A stretch of DNA of 64,000 bases, taken from contig RHDP01000001.1 in NCBI GenBank assembly GCA_003725745.1, positions 1,271,501-1,335,500 on the forward strand, in the 5' to 3' direction. A model generated the notes under the pieces. The model was not told where the DNA came from and did not search any database. It saw nothing but the letters and a program-made list of their open reading frames with translations. Position numbers and translations under genes: made by a program. The stretch comes from Streptomyces sp. I6. GTDB lineage: Bacteria; Actinomycetota; Actinomycetes; Streptomycetales; Streptomycetaceae. Shown here one piece after another: positions 29,417 through 38,228 of this stretch (positions are counted from its first letter, which is position 1; the number at the start of each line of letters is the position of its first letter).

Positions 29417-30724
29417 GTGGCCCGTACCCCCCGTGAAGTGACCGCCGCCGCCGGCCCCGTCGATCTGGCCGGCCTGCGCCGCCGGATCACTCCCGTGCTG
29501 GTCGTGAGCCAGATCCTCGGCGGGCTCGGGGTCGCGACCGGCATCGCCCTGGCGGCCGTACTGGCCCAGCAGGTCAGCGGGTCGGAGGCGCTGTCGGGGC
29601 TCGCCCCCACCGCGACGGTCGCCGGGACGGCGCTGTTGTCCGTGCCGCTCGCCGCGCTGATGACCGCCCGCGGCCGGCGGCCCGGGCTGGTGCTGGCCTA
29701 TCTGATCGGGTCCGCGGGTGCGGGTGTGGTGGTGCTGGCGTCCGTGCTCGGCAACTTCCCGCTGCTCCTCCTGGGCATGGCCGGCTTCGGAGCCGCGTCC
29801 TCGGCGAACCTCCAGGCGCGGTTCGCCGCCGCGGACCTCGCCGAGCCGGCGAGACGCGCCCGAGCCATCTCCCTGGTGGTGTGGGCGACCACGGTCGGCG
29901 CGGTCCTGGGACCGAACATCGCGGCACCGGCGGGCCGGAGCGTCTCCGGGGCCGGGATACCGGAGGCCGCGGGTCCTTTCGTCTGGGCCTCGGGGGTCTT
30001 CCTGGTCGCGGCGGTGGTCGTCGCCCTGCTGCTGCGGCCGGATCCGCTGCTGACGGCCCGGGCGCTGGCGCCGTCGGAGAAGGGGGAGAGCCAGGAGCGG
30101 TCGCTGCGGTCCGCCGTCCGTGCCGTACGCGAGTCCCCCGGGGCCCGGCTGGCGCTCGTCACGGTCGCCGCGTCGCACACCGCGATGGTGTCGATCATGT
30201 CGATGACGCCGCTGGCGCTGATCCACCACGGCGCCGGAGTGCAGCTGATCGGCCTGGTCATCAGCGGCCATATCGCCGGTATGTACGCGTTCTCGCCGGT
30301 GATGGGCGTGCTGGCCGACCGCCTCGGCAGGCTCTCGGTGATCGGTTTGGCCGTGGGCCTGCTCTCGTGCGCCGCGCTGCTGGCGGGTACCGCCGGGGCG
30401 AGCCACGGCCGTGTCGCGGCGGGCCTGTTCCTGCTCGGCCTCGGCTGGTCCGCGGGCCTGGTCTCCGGTTCCGCCCTGCTGACCGACTCCGTGGAGGGGC
30501 CCGCCCGCGCCGCGGTCCAGGGCCTGTCGGACCTGACCATGAACGCCGCCGCGGGCATCGGCGGGGTGCTGGCCGGGCTGATCGTGGCGCAGGGCGGCTA
30601 CGGTCTGCTCAACCTCGTCGGTGCCGCTCTGCTGCTGCCGCTCGCGGCCCTCGCCGTCCGCCGCGCCGCCACCGGGACCGGCGCGGCGCGGGACCGGCCG
30701 CCCAACGACGCCGTCACCGGCTGA
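29417..30724 (+). CDS. MFS transporter, drug-exporter-like
   Basis: A 435-residue major facilitator with 12 membrane segments and a cytoplasmic loop near the middle (ALAPSEKGESQERS). Conserved loop motifs include MTARGRRPGL after segment 2 and GVLADRLGRLSVIG in the second half, typical of proton-driven exporters. Substrate unknown. The start is GTG 29417 (VARTPREVTAAAG), since upstream in-frame sequence is degenerate repeat. There is no ribosome site, and a weak -10 lies 6 bp upstream, so leaderless expression is possible. The stop overlaps that of the convergent cupin gene by 11 bp. Confidence 0.88.
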   Translation: MARTPREVTAAAGPVDLAGLRRRITPVLVVSQILGGLGVATGIALAAVLAQQVSGSEALSGLAPTATVAGTALLSVPLAALMTARGRRPGLVLAYLIGSAGAGVVVLASVLGNFPLLLLGMAGFGAASSANLQARFAAADLAEPARRARAISLVVWATTVGAVLGPNIAAPAGRSVSGAGIPEAAGPFVWASGVFLVAAVVVALLLRPDPLLTARALAPSEKGESQERSLRSAVRAVRESPGARLALVTVAASHTAMVSIMSMTPLALIHHGAGVQLIGLVISGHIAGMYAFSPVMGVLADRLGRLSVIGLAVGLLSCAALLAGTAGASHGRVAAGLFLLGLGWSAGLVSGSALLTDSVEGPARAAVQGLSDLTMNAAAGIGGVLAGLIVAQGGYGLLNLVGAALLLPLAALAVRRAATGTGAARDRPPNDAVTG

Positions 30725-31091
30725 CGTGGTACGCCTTGCGCAGCGTCTCGTGCACCGTCCACGTCGTCCGGTCTCCCTCCCGCAGCACACAGGCGTCGCC
30801 CGGCCCGATCTCCAGCGTCGCGCCGCCCTCGACCTCGACCGTGGCCCGCCCACTGACCACGACGAACAGCTCGTTGGCCTCCGTGTCGGTGACGACCCCG
30901 GGGGTGATCTGCCACAGGCCCCGCAGCTGCCGCCCGTCCTCGGACTGCCACAGCACCCGGCCCGTCACCACCGGGTCACCCGAGACGATCTGCGCGGGGT
31001 CGAGGGGTTCGGGCTCCAGCTCCACGTCCGGGATGTGCACGACGAACGAAGGAGAAGAAGGCCCGGCAACTGAGTGATCAAAGGTCGTCAT
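30714..31091 (-). CDS. Small single-domain cupin protein
   Basis: A 125-residue cupin. The two cupin motifs are recognisable (TEANELFVVVSGRATVEVEGG at about residues 70-90 and GPGDACVLREGDRTTWTV at about 97-114), but most metal-binding histidines are replaced, which suggests the RmlC-like cupin_3 group with ligand binding rather than oxygenase chemistry. ATG 31091 follows AAGGTGAG. Its 3' end overlaps the MFS gene on the other strand by 11 bp, so the two transcripts are partly complementary. Function unknown. Confidence 0.85.
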   Translation of the reverse strand: MTTFDHSVAGPSSPSFVVHIPDVELEPEPLDPAQIVSGDPVVTGRVLWQSEDGRQLRGLWQITPGVVTDTEANELFVVVSGRATVEVEGGATLEIGPGDACVLREGDRTTWTVHETLRKAYHVSR

Positions 31092-31258
31092 GGCGGCTCA
31101 CCTTAGCGGGCGAAAGATCCGCGGCACGCGGCGAGCCGCCTCGGGCGGCACCCGGGCAGGGGGCACGGTCGTGGTACGCCCACGGCTGCCACGCGCGACG
31201 GCGTGGACACCCACGGCAGCGCTTGCCCGAGTTCCCCCTCGTACAGGAGCGACCACCG

Positions 31259-32158
31259 ATGTCAGCAGTGCGCACAGGGCGTCGCATCGCCCTCATGACG
31301 GCCGTCTGCCTCCTCTCGGCCCTCACTGCGGCCGGACCGGCCACCGCCGGGGAGACGGCCGGGACCCGCGCGAAGGCGGGGCATGACACCGACCCGTTCC
31401 CCGGCTCGCTGCCCGGATCCGATTCCCGGCGGGCCCCCGGCGCCCTCTACAAGCAGGTCCTGGACACCCTGGGCCCGCAGCGGCTCACCGCCGAGCAGCG
31501 CCGGACCACCGCCCGGAAGGAGGCGGCGGCCTCCGCGTGGTTCCGGCGCCCCGCCGTCCGCGCCCAGCGGGCCGGGTACATCGTCTCGGGCGGGCTGCAC
31601 CAGTCCCAGCAGACGTCGTACTGGTGCGGCCCGGCCGCCCTGGTCATCACACAGTCCGCGCACGACGAGGTCGGCGGGCGCTCCCAGCGGGCGGCGGCGG
31701 ACCTCCTGGAGACCGACTCCAGTGGCACGGCCTGGTACGGGGTCGGCATCGACGTCCCGGAGCCGACCGGCTATCCGATGGCCGACGCCCTCAACCACCG
31801 TCTCCCGGGCGCCAACTACGTGCCACGGTCGCTGCCGTACAGCCCGACGGCGGCCGATGTGGCGGACTTCCGCAGGCACATCGTCCACAACACCGACTAC
31901 GACTACGCGATCGCCGGCAACGCCTGGGAGGTGCCGGGCGGACCGCACCTGGCCGGCCACCCGAACATCGAGATCTTCCACTGGGTCGCCATCGACGGCT
32001 ACAACAGCGACACCGACGCCCGGCAGGTCCGCTACCTGGACCCGGTCGGCGGGGTGAGCACCAGCGTGATCTCGTGGGCCGGCGGGGTCCCCAAGTCCGC
32101 CAGGATCTCCGCGGACGCCATCACGACGATCATGGGTGGCCGTGGCTACGTCTGGTAG
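31259..32158 (+). CDS. Secreted C39-like papain-fold peptidase
   Basis: A 299-residue exported protein. The signal peptide (RTGRRIALMTAVCLL, cleavage near ATAGET) is followed by a C39-type cysteine peptidase core: the catalytic Cys in QTSYWCGPAALVI (near residue 124), the His in FHWVAIDGY (near 241), and Asp/Asn in RYLDPVGG. ATG 31259 has AGGAG upstream. C39-like proteins of this stand-alone kind lack the ABC transporter of bacteriocin processing systems and are probably extracellular proteases. Substrate unknown. The lipoprotein gene follows on the same strand. Confidence 0.85.
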   Translation: MSAVRTGRRIALMTAVCLLSALTAAGPATAGETAGTRAKAGHDTDPFPGSLPGSDSRRAPGALYKQVLDTLGPQRLTAEQRRTTARKEAAASAWFRRPAVRAQRAGYIVSGGLHQSQQTSYWCGPAALVITQSAHDEVGGRSQRAAADLLETDSSGTAWYGVGIDVPEPTGYPMADALNHRLPGANYVPRSLPYSPTAADVADFRRHIVHNTDYDYAIAGNAWEVPGGPHLAGHPNIEIFHWVAIDGYNSDTDARQVRYLDPVGGVSTSVISWAGGVPKSARISADAITTIMGGRGYVW

Positions 32159-32245
32159 GGCCGGGCGGGAGCCCCTGCCCGGCGGGTTGCGTCCCGGGGG
32201 TGGAACGGCGCCTGGCCGGCCGGTCCGGGCGGGCGGACTCCGGGT

Positions 32246-32329
32246 CCCGGCGGGCGGGCTCCGGGTGCGGGCAGGGGGACGGAGGATCCCGGCGGGCGGG
32301 CTCCGGGTGCGGGCAGGGGGACGGAGGAT
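32246..32329. repeat. 42-bp tandem direct repeat
   Basis: Two exact 42-bp copies (32246-32287, 32288-32329) begin CCCGGCGGGCGGGCTCCGG, and a truncated third follows. The period is 14 codons. In the frame of the downstream lipoprotein it reads as repeated Arg/Gly-rich peptides, so its extent changes the N-terminal signal region if the upstream start is used. Confidence 0.85.
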
Positions 32330-33559
32330 CCCGGCGGGCGGACGGAAGGTCCCGGCGGGCGCGCCGGTGGTCCCTGCCTTGCTGGGTTCGGCCCTGCTGG
32401 TGCTCGCGGGCCTCGGCTGTTCACCGGCCGACAGGTCCGGCCCCACGCAGCCCACGGCCGCCCCCGCCTCCTCGGCGTCCGCCCCGTCCCGGCCCACGCA
32501 CGTCCGGGCGGCCTGCGAGGCGCCGCTGCCCGAGAGCTGGCGGGCGGCACTCGCCGCGGGCGAGTTCCGCGCGCCGAGAGGCCAGCGCGCGGTCCTGACC
32601 GAGATCGGCCCCCGGGCCCGCTGGACCGTGGTGCAGCTCTCCGACGGTCAGAGCCGCCGGGCGGCCGTCGTCGAGGACGCCGAGGCGCCGCGCACGCTGC
32701 TGACGTTCGCCGACCCCGTCGAGCACCAGCTTCTCGCCGCCGATGTGTCGGCCGACGGGCGGTGGACGGCGTTCGCGGTGCTGGAGGGCCGCACGCTCGA
32801 CAGTCCGTGGTCGCTCTATGTCCAGGACGCCGAGGGCGGTATGCGCCGGCTGGCGCGGTCCGCCCTCCCCGGGCCGCTCCCCCATCCCGTCGTCCGGGAC
32901 GGTGCGGTCTTCTGGGCACAGGGCACGGGCCGGGGCCGGGCCACGATCTTCACCAGTCCGGTCCGCCCGCCCGGTTCCGGGGACACGGCGCCCGCGCCGC
33001 GCGCCCTGCACTCCGGTGTGATCGAAGCCCCGTTCGCCGCGGGCGGGCTGCTGGCCTGGCGGGAGGCGAGTGCGGACGGCCGGTCGACGAAGCTGTCGGC
33101 GCTGTCCTTCGCCACCCTGCGCCCGGCCGGGCTACCGGGGCCCGTCGCCGCGCTGCGGGATCTGCGGTCGCCCGCCTCCGACGGCACCACCTGGGCCTGG
33201 GTCGAGGACGACGAGGACGGCGGGGACGGCGGGGATCCGAGGCTGGTGGTCTGGCGGCAGGGGCAGCCGTCACCGGTGACACGGCTCTCGGGGGCCCCGC
33301 GGCCGAGGGGCTCGACCAGCTGCGGATCAGCGGTGAACTGATCACCTGGCGTACCCCGGAAGCCGCCTACGCCCTGGATCTGCGGTCCTCCGCGTACACG
33401 CGGATCACCCCGCAGTACGGATACGCCCAGGCCAGAGCGGGGGCGCTGGCCGTCGCCTACCACAAGGACCGGGCGAAGGGGCCGGACGCGCGGACCGTGA
33501 TCCAGATCGTACGTGCGGACCGGCTACCCCGGCTGCCGGCACCGCGCGACTGCGGCTGA
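32307..33559 (+). CDS. Lipoprotein with beta-propeller-like repeats (apparent frameshift)
   Basis: A secreted lipoprotein of about 417 residues when one missing base is restored. The hydrophobic segment LLGSALLVLAGLGC ends in a clear lipobox. The mature part has repeated WTAFAVLEGR, LVVWRQGQ and ITWRTPEAAYAL strands reminiscent of a TolB or WD-like propeller, but no family is firmly recognised. The frame breaks at 33290-33294 (a G5 run that needs a sixth G), after PVTRLSG; downstream continues EGLDQLRISGELITW. The start is uncertain: GTG 32307 gives a charged n-region within the 42-bp repeats, GTG 32367 a very short one; neither has a good ribosome site. Confidence 0.72.
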
Positions 33560-33609
33560 CGACCCGGTGCACCGCTCGGGTCCGCCGTGCGGGGCACCGG
33601 GCCTCCGCT

Positions 33610-33663
33610 GCCACCCCACCGGGAGTGCGGGCCCGGCCGGGCCCGCACTCCCGGTGGGGTGGC
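33610..33663. terminator. 54-bp perfect palindrome, probable strong terminator
   Basis: Each arm is 27 nt with no unpaired loop (left arm GCCACCCCACCGGG ..., centre CCCGG|CCGGG at 33636/33637). It lies 51 bp past the lipoprotein stop and 139 bp before psuG. As RNA it would form an extremely stable hairpin on either strand; as DNA it could extrude a cruciform. Confidence 0.85.
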
Positions 33664-33801
33664 GACGGGCCCGCGGAGCGGGCCTGTTCAGCGGGGCGGA
33701 GATGACGGATGCGGCGGGACGTGGGCGCTGATCCCGCGAGGCCGTGGCGGTTCGGCAGCGGAAACGTTTGCGCACGCCCCTGCCGTGCCAGGGATGTGGA
33801 C

Positions 33802-34710
33802 ATGCCCGAGACCACGCTGATGCTGTCCGAAGAGGTGCGGGAGGCGCTTGACGCGCGTCGGCCCGTCGTCGCCCTGGAGTCCACCATCATCGCCCACGGA
33901 CTGCCGCGGCCACGCAATCTGGCCGTCGCCGAGGAGCTGGAGTCCCTGGTCAGAGACGCCGGCGCGGTGCCGGCGACGGTCGCCGTACTGGACGGCCGGG
34001 CACGTGTCGGCCTGGAGAAGCGCGCCATGGAGCGCATCGCGACGGACCCGGAGGTACGCAAGTTCGGGCACCGCGACCTGGCCCCCGCCCTCGCCGCCGG
34101 GGCCAGCGGGGCGACGACCGTGTCCGCCACCGCCTTCCTGGCGGCGCGCGCCGGAATCCGGGTCTTCGCCACGGGCGGGCTCGGCGGAGTCCACCGGGAG
34201 TGGACCGTCTCCCAGGACGAGTCGGCGGACCTGCGGCTGCTCGCCAGGACGGGGATCACCGTCGTCTGCGCCGGGGTGAAGTCCATCCTGGACGTCCCGG
34301 CGACACTGCAGCGCCTGGAGACCCTCGGGGTCGCCGTCCTCGGCTACGGCACCGGGTACTTCCCCGGGTTCTATCTGTCCTCCTCCGGGCTGCCGGTCGA
34401 CTGGACGGTCGGGACCCCGCAGGAGGTGGCGGACGTGATGCGGGCGCAGAGCGCGCTCGGCGGACCGGAGACCGCGCTGATCGTGGCCCGGCCGGTGCCG
34501 GAGGACGAGCAACTGGACCCGGCGCTGCACGACCGGGTGCTCGCGGAGGCCCTCGACGAGTGCCGGGAACGGGGCATCGACGGCCAGGCGGTCACCCCGT
34601 TCCTGCTGGACCTGCTGGTGAAACGCACGGGTGGCGCCTCCCTCGAAGCCAATCTGGCGGCGGTCCGCGGCAATGTGCGGCTGGCGGCGCGGATCGCGGC
34701 GGCGCTGTGA
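33802..34710 (+). CDS. psuG: Pseudouridine-5'-phosphate glycosidase
   Basis: A 302-residue enzyme that reversibly cleaves pseudouridine 5'-phosphate into uracil and ribose 5-phosphate. Family signatures: ALESTIIAHGLPRPRN (residues 24-39, Glu26), GLEKRAMERIA (about 72-82), FATGGLGGVHREW (about 127-139) and TVVCAGVKSILD (about 153-164, the Schiff-base lysine). ATG 33802 is chosen because family homology begins there. The kinase gene follows with at most a 30-bp gap and a possible GTGA overlap, giving the psuG-psuK pair for salvage of pseudouridine from RNA turnover. Acts in the cytosol; typically trimeric. Confidence 0.95.
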   Translation: MPETTLMLSEEVREALDARRPVVALESTIIAHGLPRPRNLAVAEELESLVRDAGAVPATVAVLDGRARVGLEKRAMERIATDPEVRKFGHRDLAPALAAGASGATTVSATAFLAARAGIRVFATGGLGGVHREWTVSQDESADLRLLARTGITVVCAGVKSILDVPATLQRLETLGVAVLGYGTGYFPGFYLSSSGLPVDWTVGTPQEVADVMRAQSALGGPETALIVARPVPEDEQLDPALHDRVLAEALDECRERGIDGQAVTPFLLDLLVKRTGGASLEANLAAVRGNVRLAARIAAAL

Positions 34711-34739
34711 GGACGCCTTCCGGGCGGGAGGGGACCGCG

Positions 34740-35659
34740 GTGCCGAGCGGGGCCGGGGCGCTGCTGGTGGTCGGCGACGTGGCCACGGACGTGGTGGCCC
34801 GGCACACCGGGGCGCTCACCCGCGGGACGGACACCGCGGCGGAGATACGGACACTGCCGGGCGGGGCCGGCGCGAACGCGGCCTGCTGGGCGGCGTACTC
34901 GGGTTGCAGCGACGTACGGCTGCTCGGCCGGGTCGGGGCCGGCACCGCGGACTGGCACGGAACGCTGCTGCGGGGCTCGGGAGTCCACCCGATGCTGGTC
35001 CCGGACCAGGAGGCGCCGACGGCGACCATCGTCGTGCTGGTCGACGCGGAGGCGGAGCGGACCTTCCTCACCGACAGCGGAGCGGCGCTGCGGCTGTGTC
35101 CCGGCGACTGGTCGGCGCGGATGCTGGACGGGGTGGCCAGGCTCCATCTGTCCGGGTACCTGTTCTTCTCCGAGCCCGGTCGTGAGCTGGCATGCCTGGC
35201 GCTCGCGGACGCACTCGACCGGGGTGTTCCGGTGAGTGTCGACCCGGCGTCGGCGGGGTTCATCGCCGGCTTCGGCGCCGACCGCTTCCTCGCGGCGACG
35301 GCGGGTGCCGCGGTGCTGCTCCCCAACGAGGACGAGGCCCGGCTCCTCACCGGCCTCCCCGATGCGGCCGGTGCCGCGGCCCGGCTGAGCCGCCATGTCC
35401 CGCTCGTCGCCGTCACGCTCGGCGCGAGCGGCGCGCTCGTGGCGGAGTCGGGCGCGGTGACCGCCAGGATCGCCGCTGTCCCCGCGGCACCGGTCGACTC
35501 CACGGGCGCGGGCGACGCCTTCACCGGCGCCTTCCTGGCGGCGCTGCTCGCGGACGCGACCCCGGCCGCCGCGGCATCGGCGGGATGCCGGGCGGGGGCC
35601 CACGCGGTCACCGTCCGCGGGGCCGCCCGCCGGGGAGCATCGCGGCAACACCGCCGTGA
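34740..35659 (+). CDS. psuK: PfkB-family kinase, probable pseudouridine kinase (apparent frameshift)
   Basis: A ribokinase-family kinase of about 306 residues, probably making pseudouridine 5'-phosphate for PsuG. Motifs: GGAGANAACWAAYSG near residue 39 and DSTGAGDAFTGAFLAALL near residue 253. Without correction the frame runs 130 codons further as Pro/Arg repeat sequence. Restoring one G in the run 35619-35622 gives VRGGRPPGSIAATPP and a stop at 35659, a normal PfkB length, so I annotate that end. The start is GTG 34740, preceded by GGGAGGGG; an alternative GTG 34707 overlaps the psuG stop as GTGA. The substrate assignment rests on the neighbour, since PfkB specificity is hard to read. Confidence 0.82.
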
Positions 35660-36076
35660 CCGCCGGTCCGCAGCACGGAGGCGGGCCGGGCCGGCCCGTA
35701 CACCGCCGGGGAGGCCGCGACCCGCTCGCACCCGGCGCGGCCGGCAACCGGCCCTCACCCGGGCAGAGCGAACCGGACCGCCAGCGCCGGTCCGCCCCGC
35801 AGCGGACCGCCAGCGCCGGACCGCCCCGCACCGGACCGCCAGCGCCGGACCGCCCCGCACCGGACCGCAGCGGACCGGCAGTCCGGGGCGGCCGCCCCCG
35901 GGCGGGCCCGAACCCTCGCCGTCAGGTCCTGAACGCGGCCGCACGACGGCGGACCGCAACCCGCCGCCGCCGGAAGACCCGTATGCCGCGGAGCACCGGC
36001 CCACCATGGCGGCCGAAGCCGCCGGACGGCCTCGGTCGGCCGCTCCCGGGTGACCCGTTCCCGTCGCACCGGTCCG
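35660..36076. repeat. Convergent intergenic region with 29-bp tandem repeats
   Basis: Three head-to-tail 29-bp copies beginning GGACCGCCAGCGCCGG lie at 35775-35803, 35804-35832 and 35833-35861, with GGACCGC fragments on both sides. The region lies between the convergent kinase and HxlR genes. No gene is supported. Long frames through it on both strands are read-through of the two frameshifted neighbours. Confidence 0.85.
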
Positions 36077-36822
36077 TCAACGCCCCTGGCCGCTGCCCTG
36101 TTCGGCCGCGCCTCGCGACGGGCCGCCGGACGTGTCGACGAGCACGCGCCCGTCCCGCCCGGCGCCCGGCCGCATGGCCGCCAGCGCGACGGCCAGTGTC
36201 CCGCCGCCGGAGACCCGGATCCGTCCGTCCCGTACGCCCTCCTGGAGGCCGAGGTCCCCCCTGCTGACGGCGAGGCAGGTCCCGCCGTCCAGCTCAAGCC
36301 GGGTGACCGGGCCTCCGGCGGGCGCCGGGCCGTCTCCGTACCCGGCGGCTCCGCGCCCGTCCGGCACGGGGCGCAGATGGAACTCCCCTCCGGAAGGCGC
36401 ACTTCGACGGTGTCCGTCACGCCCGCCGCCTCCAGACGGCGCAGCAGCGGGACGGCGAACCAGTGGGCCCGGACCGCGTCGGTCGGCCGGGGTCCGTCGA
36501 GCGCGGGCGCGCCCCATTCGGCCAGTGCCCCGACCAGGGGCAGCAACGCCCCTCCGCGTGCGGTGAGTTCGTATACGTACGCCGACGCCGGGGCGGGCAG
36601 CCGGCGCCGGGTCGCCAGCCCGTCACGCTCCATGTCCTTGAGCCGGGACGCGAGGACGTCCGTGCTGACTCCGGGCAGATCGGCGTGGAGGTCGGTGTAC
36701 CGGCGGGGGCCGGACAGCAGTTCCCGCACGATCAGCAGCGTCCAGCGGTCGCCGACGGAGTCGAGGGCGCGTGCGACGGCGCAGAACTGGTCGTAGCTTC
36801 GGCGGCGTGGAGGACGGGGCAT
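36077..36822 (-). CDS. HxlR-family transcriptional regulator with C-terminal SCP2-like domain (apparent frameshift)
   Basis: About 248 residues when one base is restored. Residues 8-100 are an HxlR-type winged helix (FCAVARALDSVGDRWTLLIVRELL, with Cys14 in the usual redox or ligand position; DVLASRLKDMERDGL as recognition region). The C-terminal part (LELDGGTCLAVSRGDLGL, GGTLAVALAAM) resembles the SCP2 sterol-carrier fold often fused to this family in actinobacteria. The frame breaks at 36385-36388 (G4 on the coding strand, G5 needed) between VRLPEG and EFHLRPV. It is divergent from the aminotransferase gene with two palindromes between, so it probably controls that gene and itself. Confidence 0.87.
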
Positions 36823-36844
36823 GCGAGGCAGTCTAGACCCGTTG

Positions 36845-36881
36845 TTGGACTTTCCAAGCTCTCACTTGGTAAAACCAAGTG
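36845..36881. promoter_or_regulatory. Twin palindromic operators between HxlR regulator and aminotransferase
   Basis: Two perfect inverted repeats: TTGGA-CTT-TCCAA (36845-36857) and CACTTGGT-AAA-ACCAAGTG (36863-36881). Both share half-site TTGG/CCAA with a 3-bp centre, and their centres (36851, 36872) are 21 bp apart, two helical turns. They sit in an AT-rich patch 23 bp from the regulator ATG and 43 bp from the aminotransferase ATG. Most likely bound by two HxlR dimers on one face. Confidence 0.8.
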
Positions 36882-36924
36882 CCATCGAGTACCACCGTCG
36901 CGCCAGCCCTGGGGAGGCCTCCGC

Positions 36925-38136
36925 ATGGAGTTCCGGCAGTCGAGCAAGCTCAGCGAGGTCTGCTACGAGATCCGCGGCCCGGTGATCGAGCACGCCAACG
37001 CGCTGGAGGAAGCGGGCCACAGCGTGCTGCGGCTGAACACCGGCAACCCCGCTCTCTTCGGCTTCGAGGCCCCGGAGGAGATCGTCCAGGACATGATCCG
37101 GATGCTCCCGAAGGCCCACGGCTACACGGACTCGAGGGGGATCCTCTCCGCGCGGCGCGCCGTTGCCCAGCGCTACCAGGCCCTCGGGCTGGCAGACGTC
37201 TCCGTCGACGACGTGTTCCTCGGCAACGGCGTCTCCGAGCTTGTGTCCATGGCGGTGCAGGCGCTGCTGGAGGACGGCGACGAAGTGCTCGTTCCCGCAC
37301 CCGACTTCCCGCTGTGGACCGCCGTCACCACCCTCTCCGGCGGAAAGGCCGTCCACTACCTCTGCGACGAGTCGGCGGACTGGTACCCCGACCTCGACGA
37401 CATGGCGTCGAAGATCACCGACCGGACCAGGGCCATCGTGATCATCAATCCCAACAACCCCACCGGAGCGGTGTATCCGCGCGAGATCGTCGAGGGGATG
37501 CTGGACCTCGCTCGCCGCCATCAGCTGATGGTCTTCGCCGACGAGATCTACGACCAGATCGTCTACGACGACGCCGTCCACCACACCGCGGCCGCCCTCG
37601 CGCCGGATCTGGTCGTCCTCACCTTCAGCGGTCTGTCCAAGACGTACCGGGTCGCGGGCTTCCGCTCCGGCTGGCTGGTCGTCACCGGTCCCAGGCAGCA
37701 CGCGCGCAGCTATCTGGAGGGGCTCACGATGCTCGCCTCGATGCGACTGTGCCCCAACGCTCCCGCCCAGTACGCCATCCAGGCCGCACTCGGCGGACGC
37801 CAGTCGATCCACGAACTGACCGCACCGGGCGGACGGCTGCGCGAGCAGCGCGACCGGGCCTGGGAGCGGCTGAACGAGATCCCGGGCGTCTCGTGCGTGA
37901 AACCCAGGGGGGCGCTGTACGCCTTCCCGCGCCTGGACCCCAAGGTGCACCCGGTGCACGACGACGAGAAGTTCGTCCTGGACCTGCTGCTGAGGGAGAA
38001 GATCCAGGTGGTGCAGGGCACCGGCTTCAGCTGGCCCCGGCCGGACCACTTCCGCATCCTGACCCTGCCGTACGCCGACGACCTCGACGCCGCGATCAGC
38101 CGGATCGGGCGCTTCCTGAGCGGCTACCGCCAGTAG
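36925..38136 (+). CDS. Class I/II aminotransferase, alanine transaminase (AlaA/AlaT)-like
   Basis: A 403-residue PLP enzyme. The N-terminus (MEFRQSSKLSEVCYEIRGP) and LNTGNPALFGF match the AlaA/AlaT branch that interconverts pyruvate and alanine with glutamate. The PLP lysine is in FSGLSKTYRVAGFRSGW (near residue 239). IINPNNPTGAVYP (near 173) and ADEIYDQIVYD (near 207) bind the cofactor, and RILTLPY near the C-terminus holds the carboxylate-binding Arg. ATG 36925 follows GGGGAGG. It is divergent from an HxlR regulator with a double operator between, unusual for a housekeeping alanine transaminase and suggesting conditional expression. Confidence 0.93.
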   Translation: MEFRQSSKLSEVCYEIRGPVIEHANALEEAGHSVLRLNTGNPALFGFEAPEEIVQDMIRMLPKAHGYTDSRGILSARRAVAQRYQALGLADVSVDDVFLGNGVSELVSMAVQALLEDGDEVLVPAPDFPLWTAVTTLSGGKAVHYLCDESADWYPDLDDMASKITDRTRAIVIINPNNPTGAVYPREIVEGMLDLARRHQLMVFADEIYDQIVYDDAVHHTAAALAPDLVVLTFSGLSKTYRVAGFRSGWLVVTGPRQHARSYLEGLTMLASMRLCPNAPAQYAIQAALGGRQSIHELTAPGGRLREQRDRAWERLNEIPGVSCVKPRGALYAFPRLDPKVHPVHDDEKFVLDLLLREKIQVVQGTGFSWPRPDHFRILTLPYADDLDAAISRIGRFLSGYRQ

Positions 38137-38228
38137 AACCGGGCCGCCGCCCACGGGTCGGAACTCCAGGCCACGGGCCGGACACCGACCCCCACCGCGA
38201 ACGCTTCGGGGAAGGATGTGGTGCACCG

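Noticed and set aside
35660-36053. Pro/Arg-rich C-terminal extension of the PfkB kinase
   Set aside because: It arises from an apparent lost G at 35619-35622; restoring it gives a normal PfkB end at 35659.
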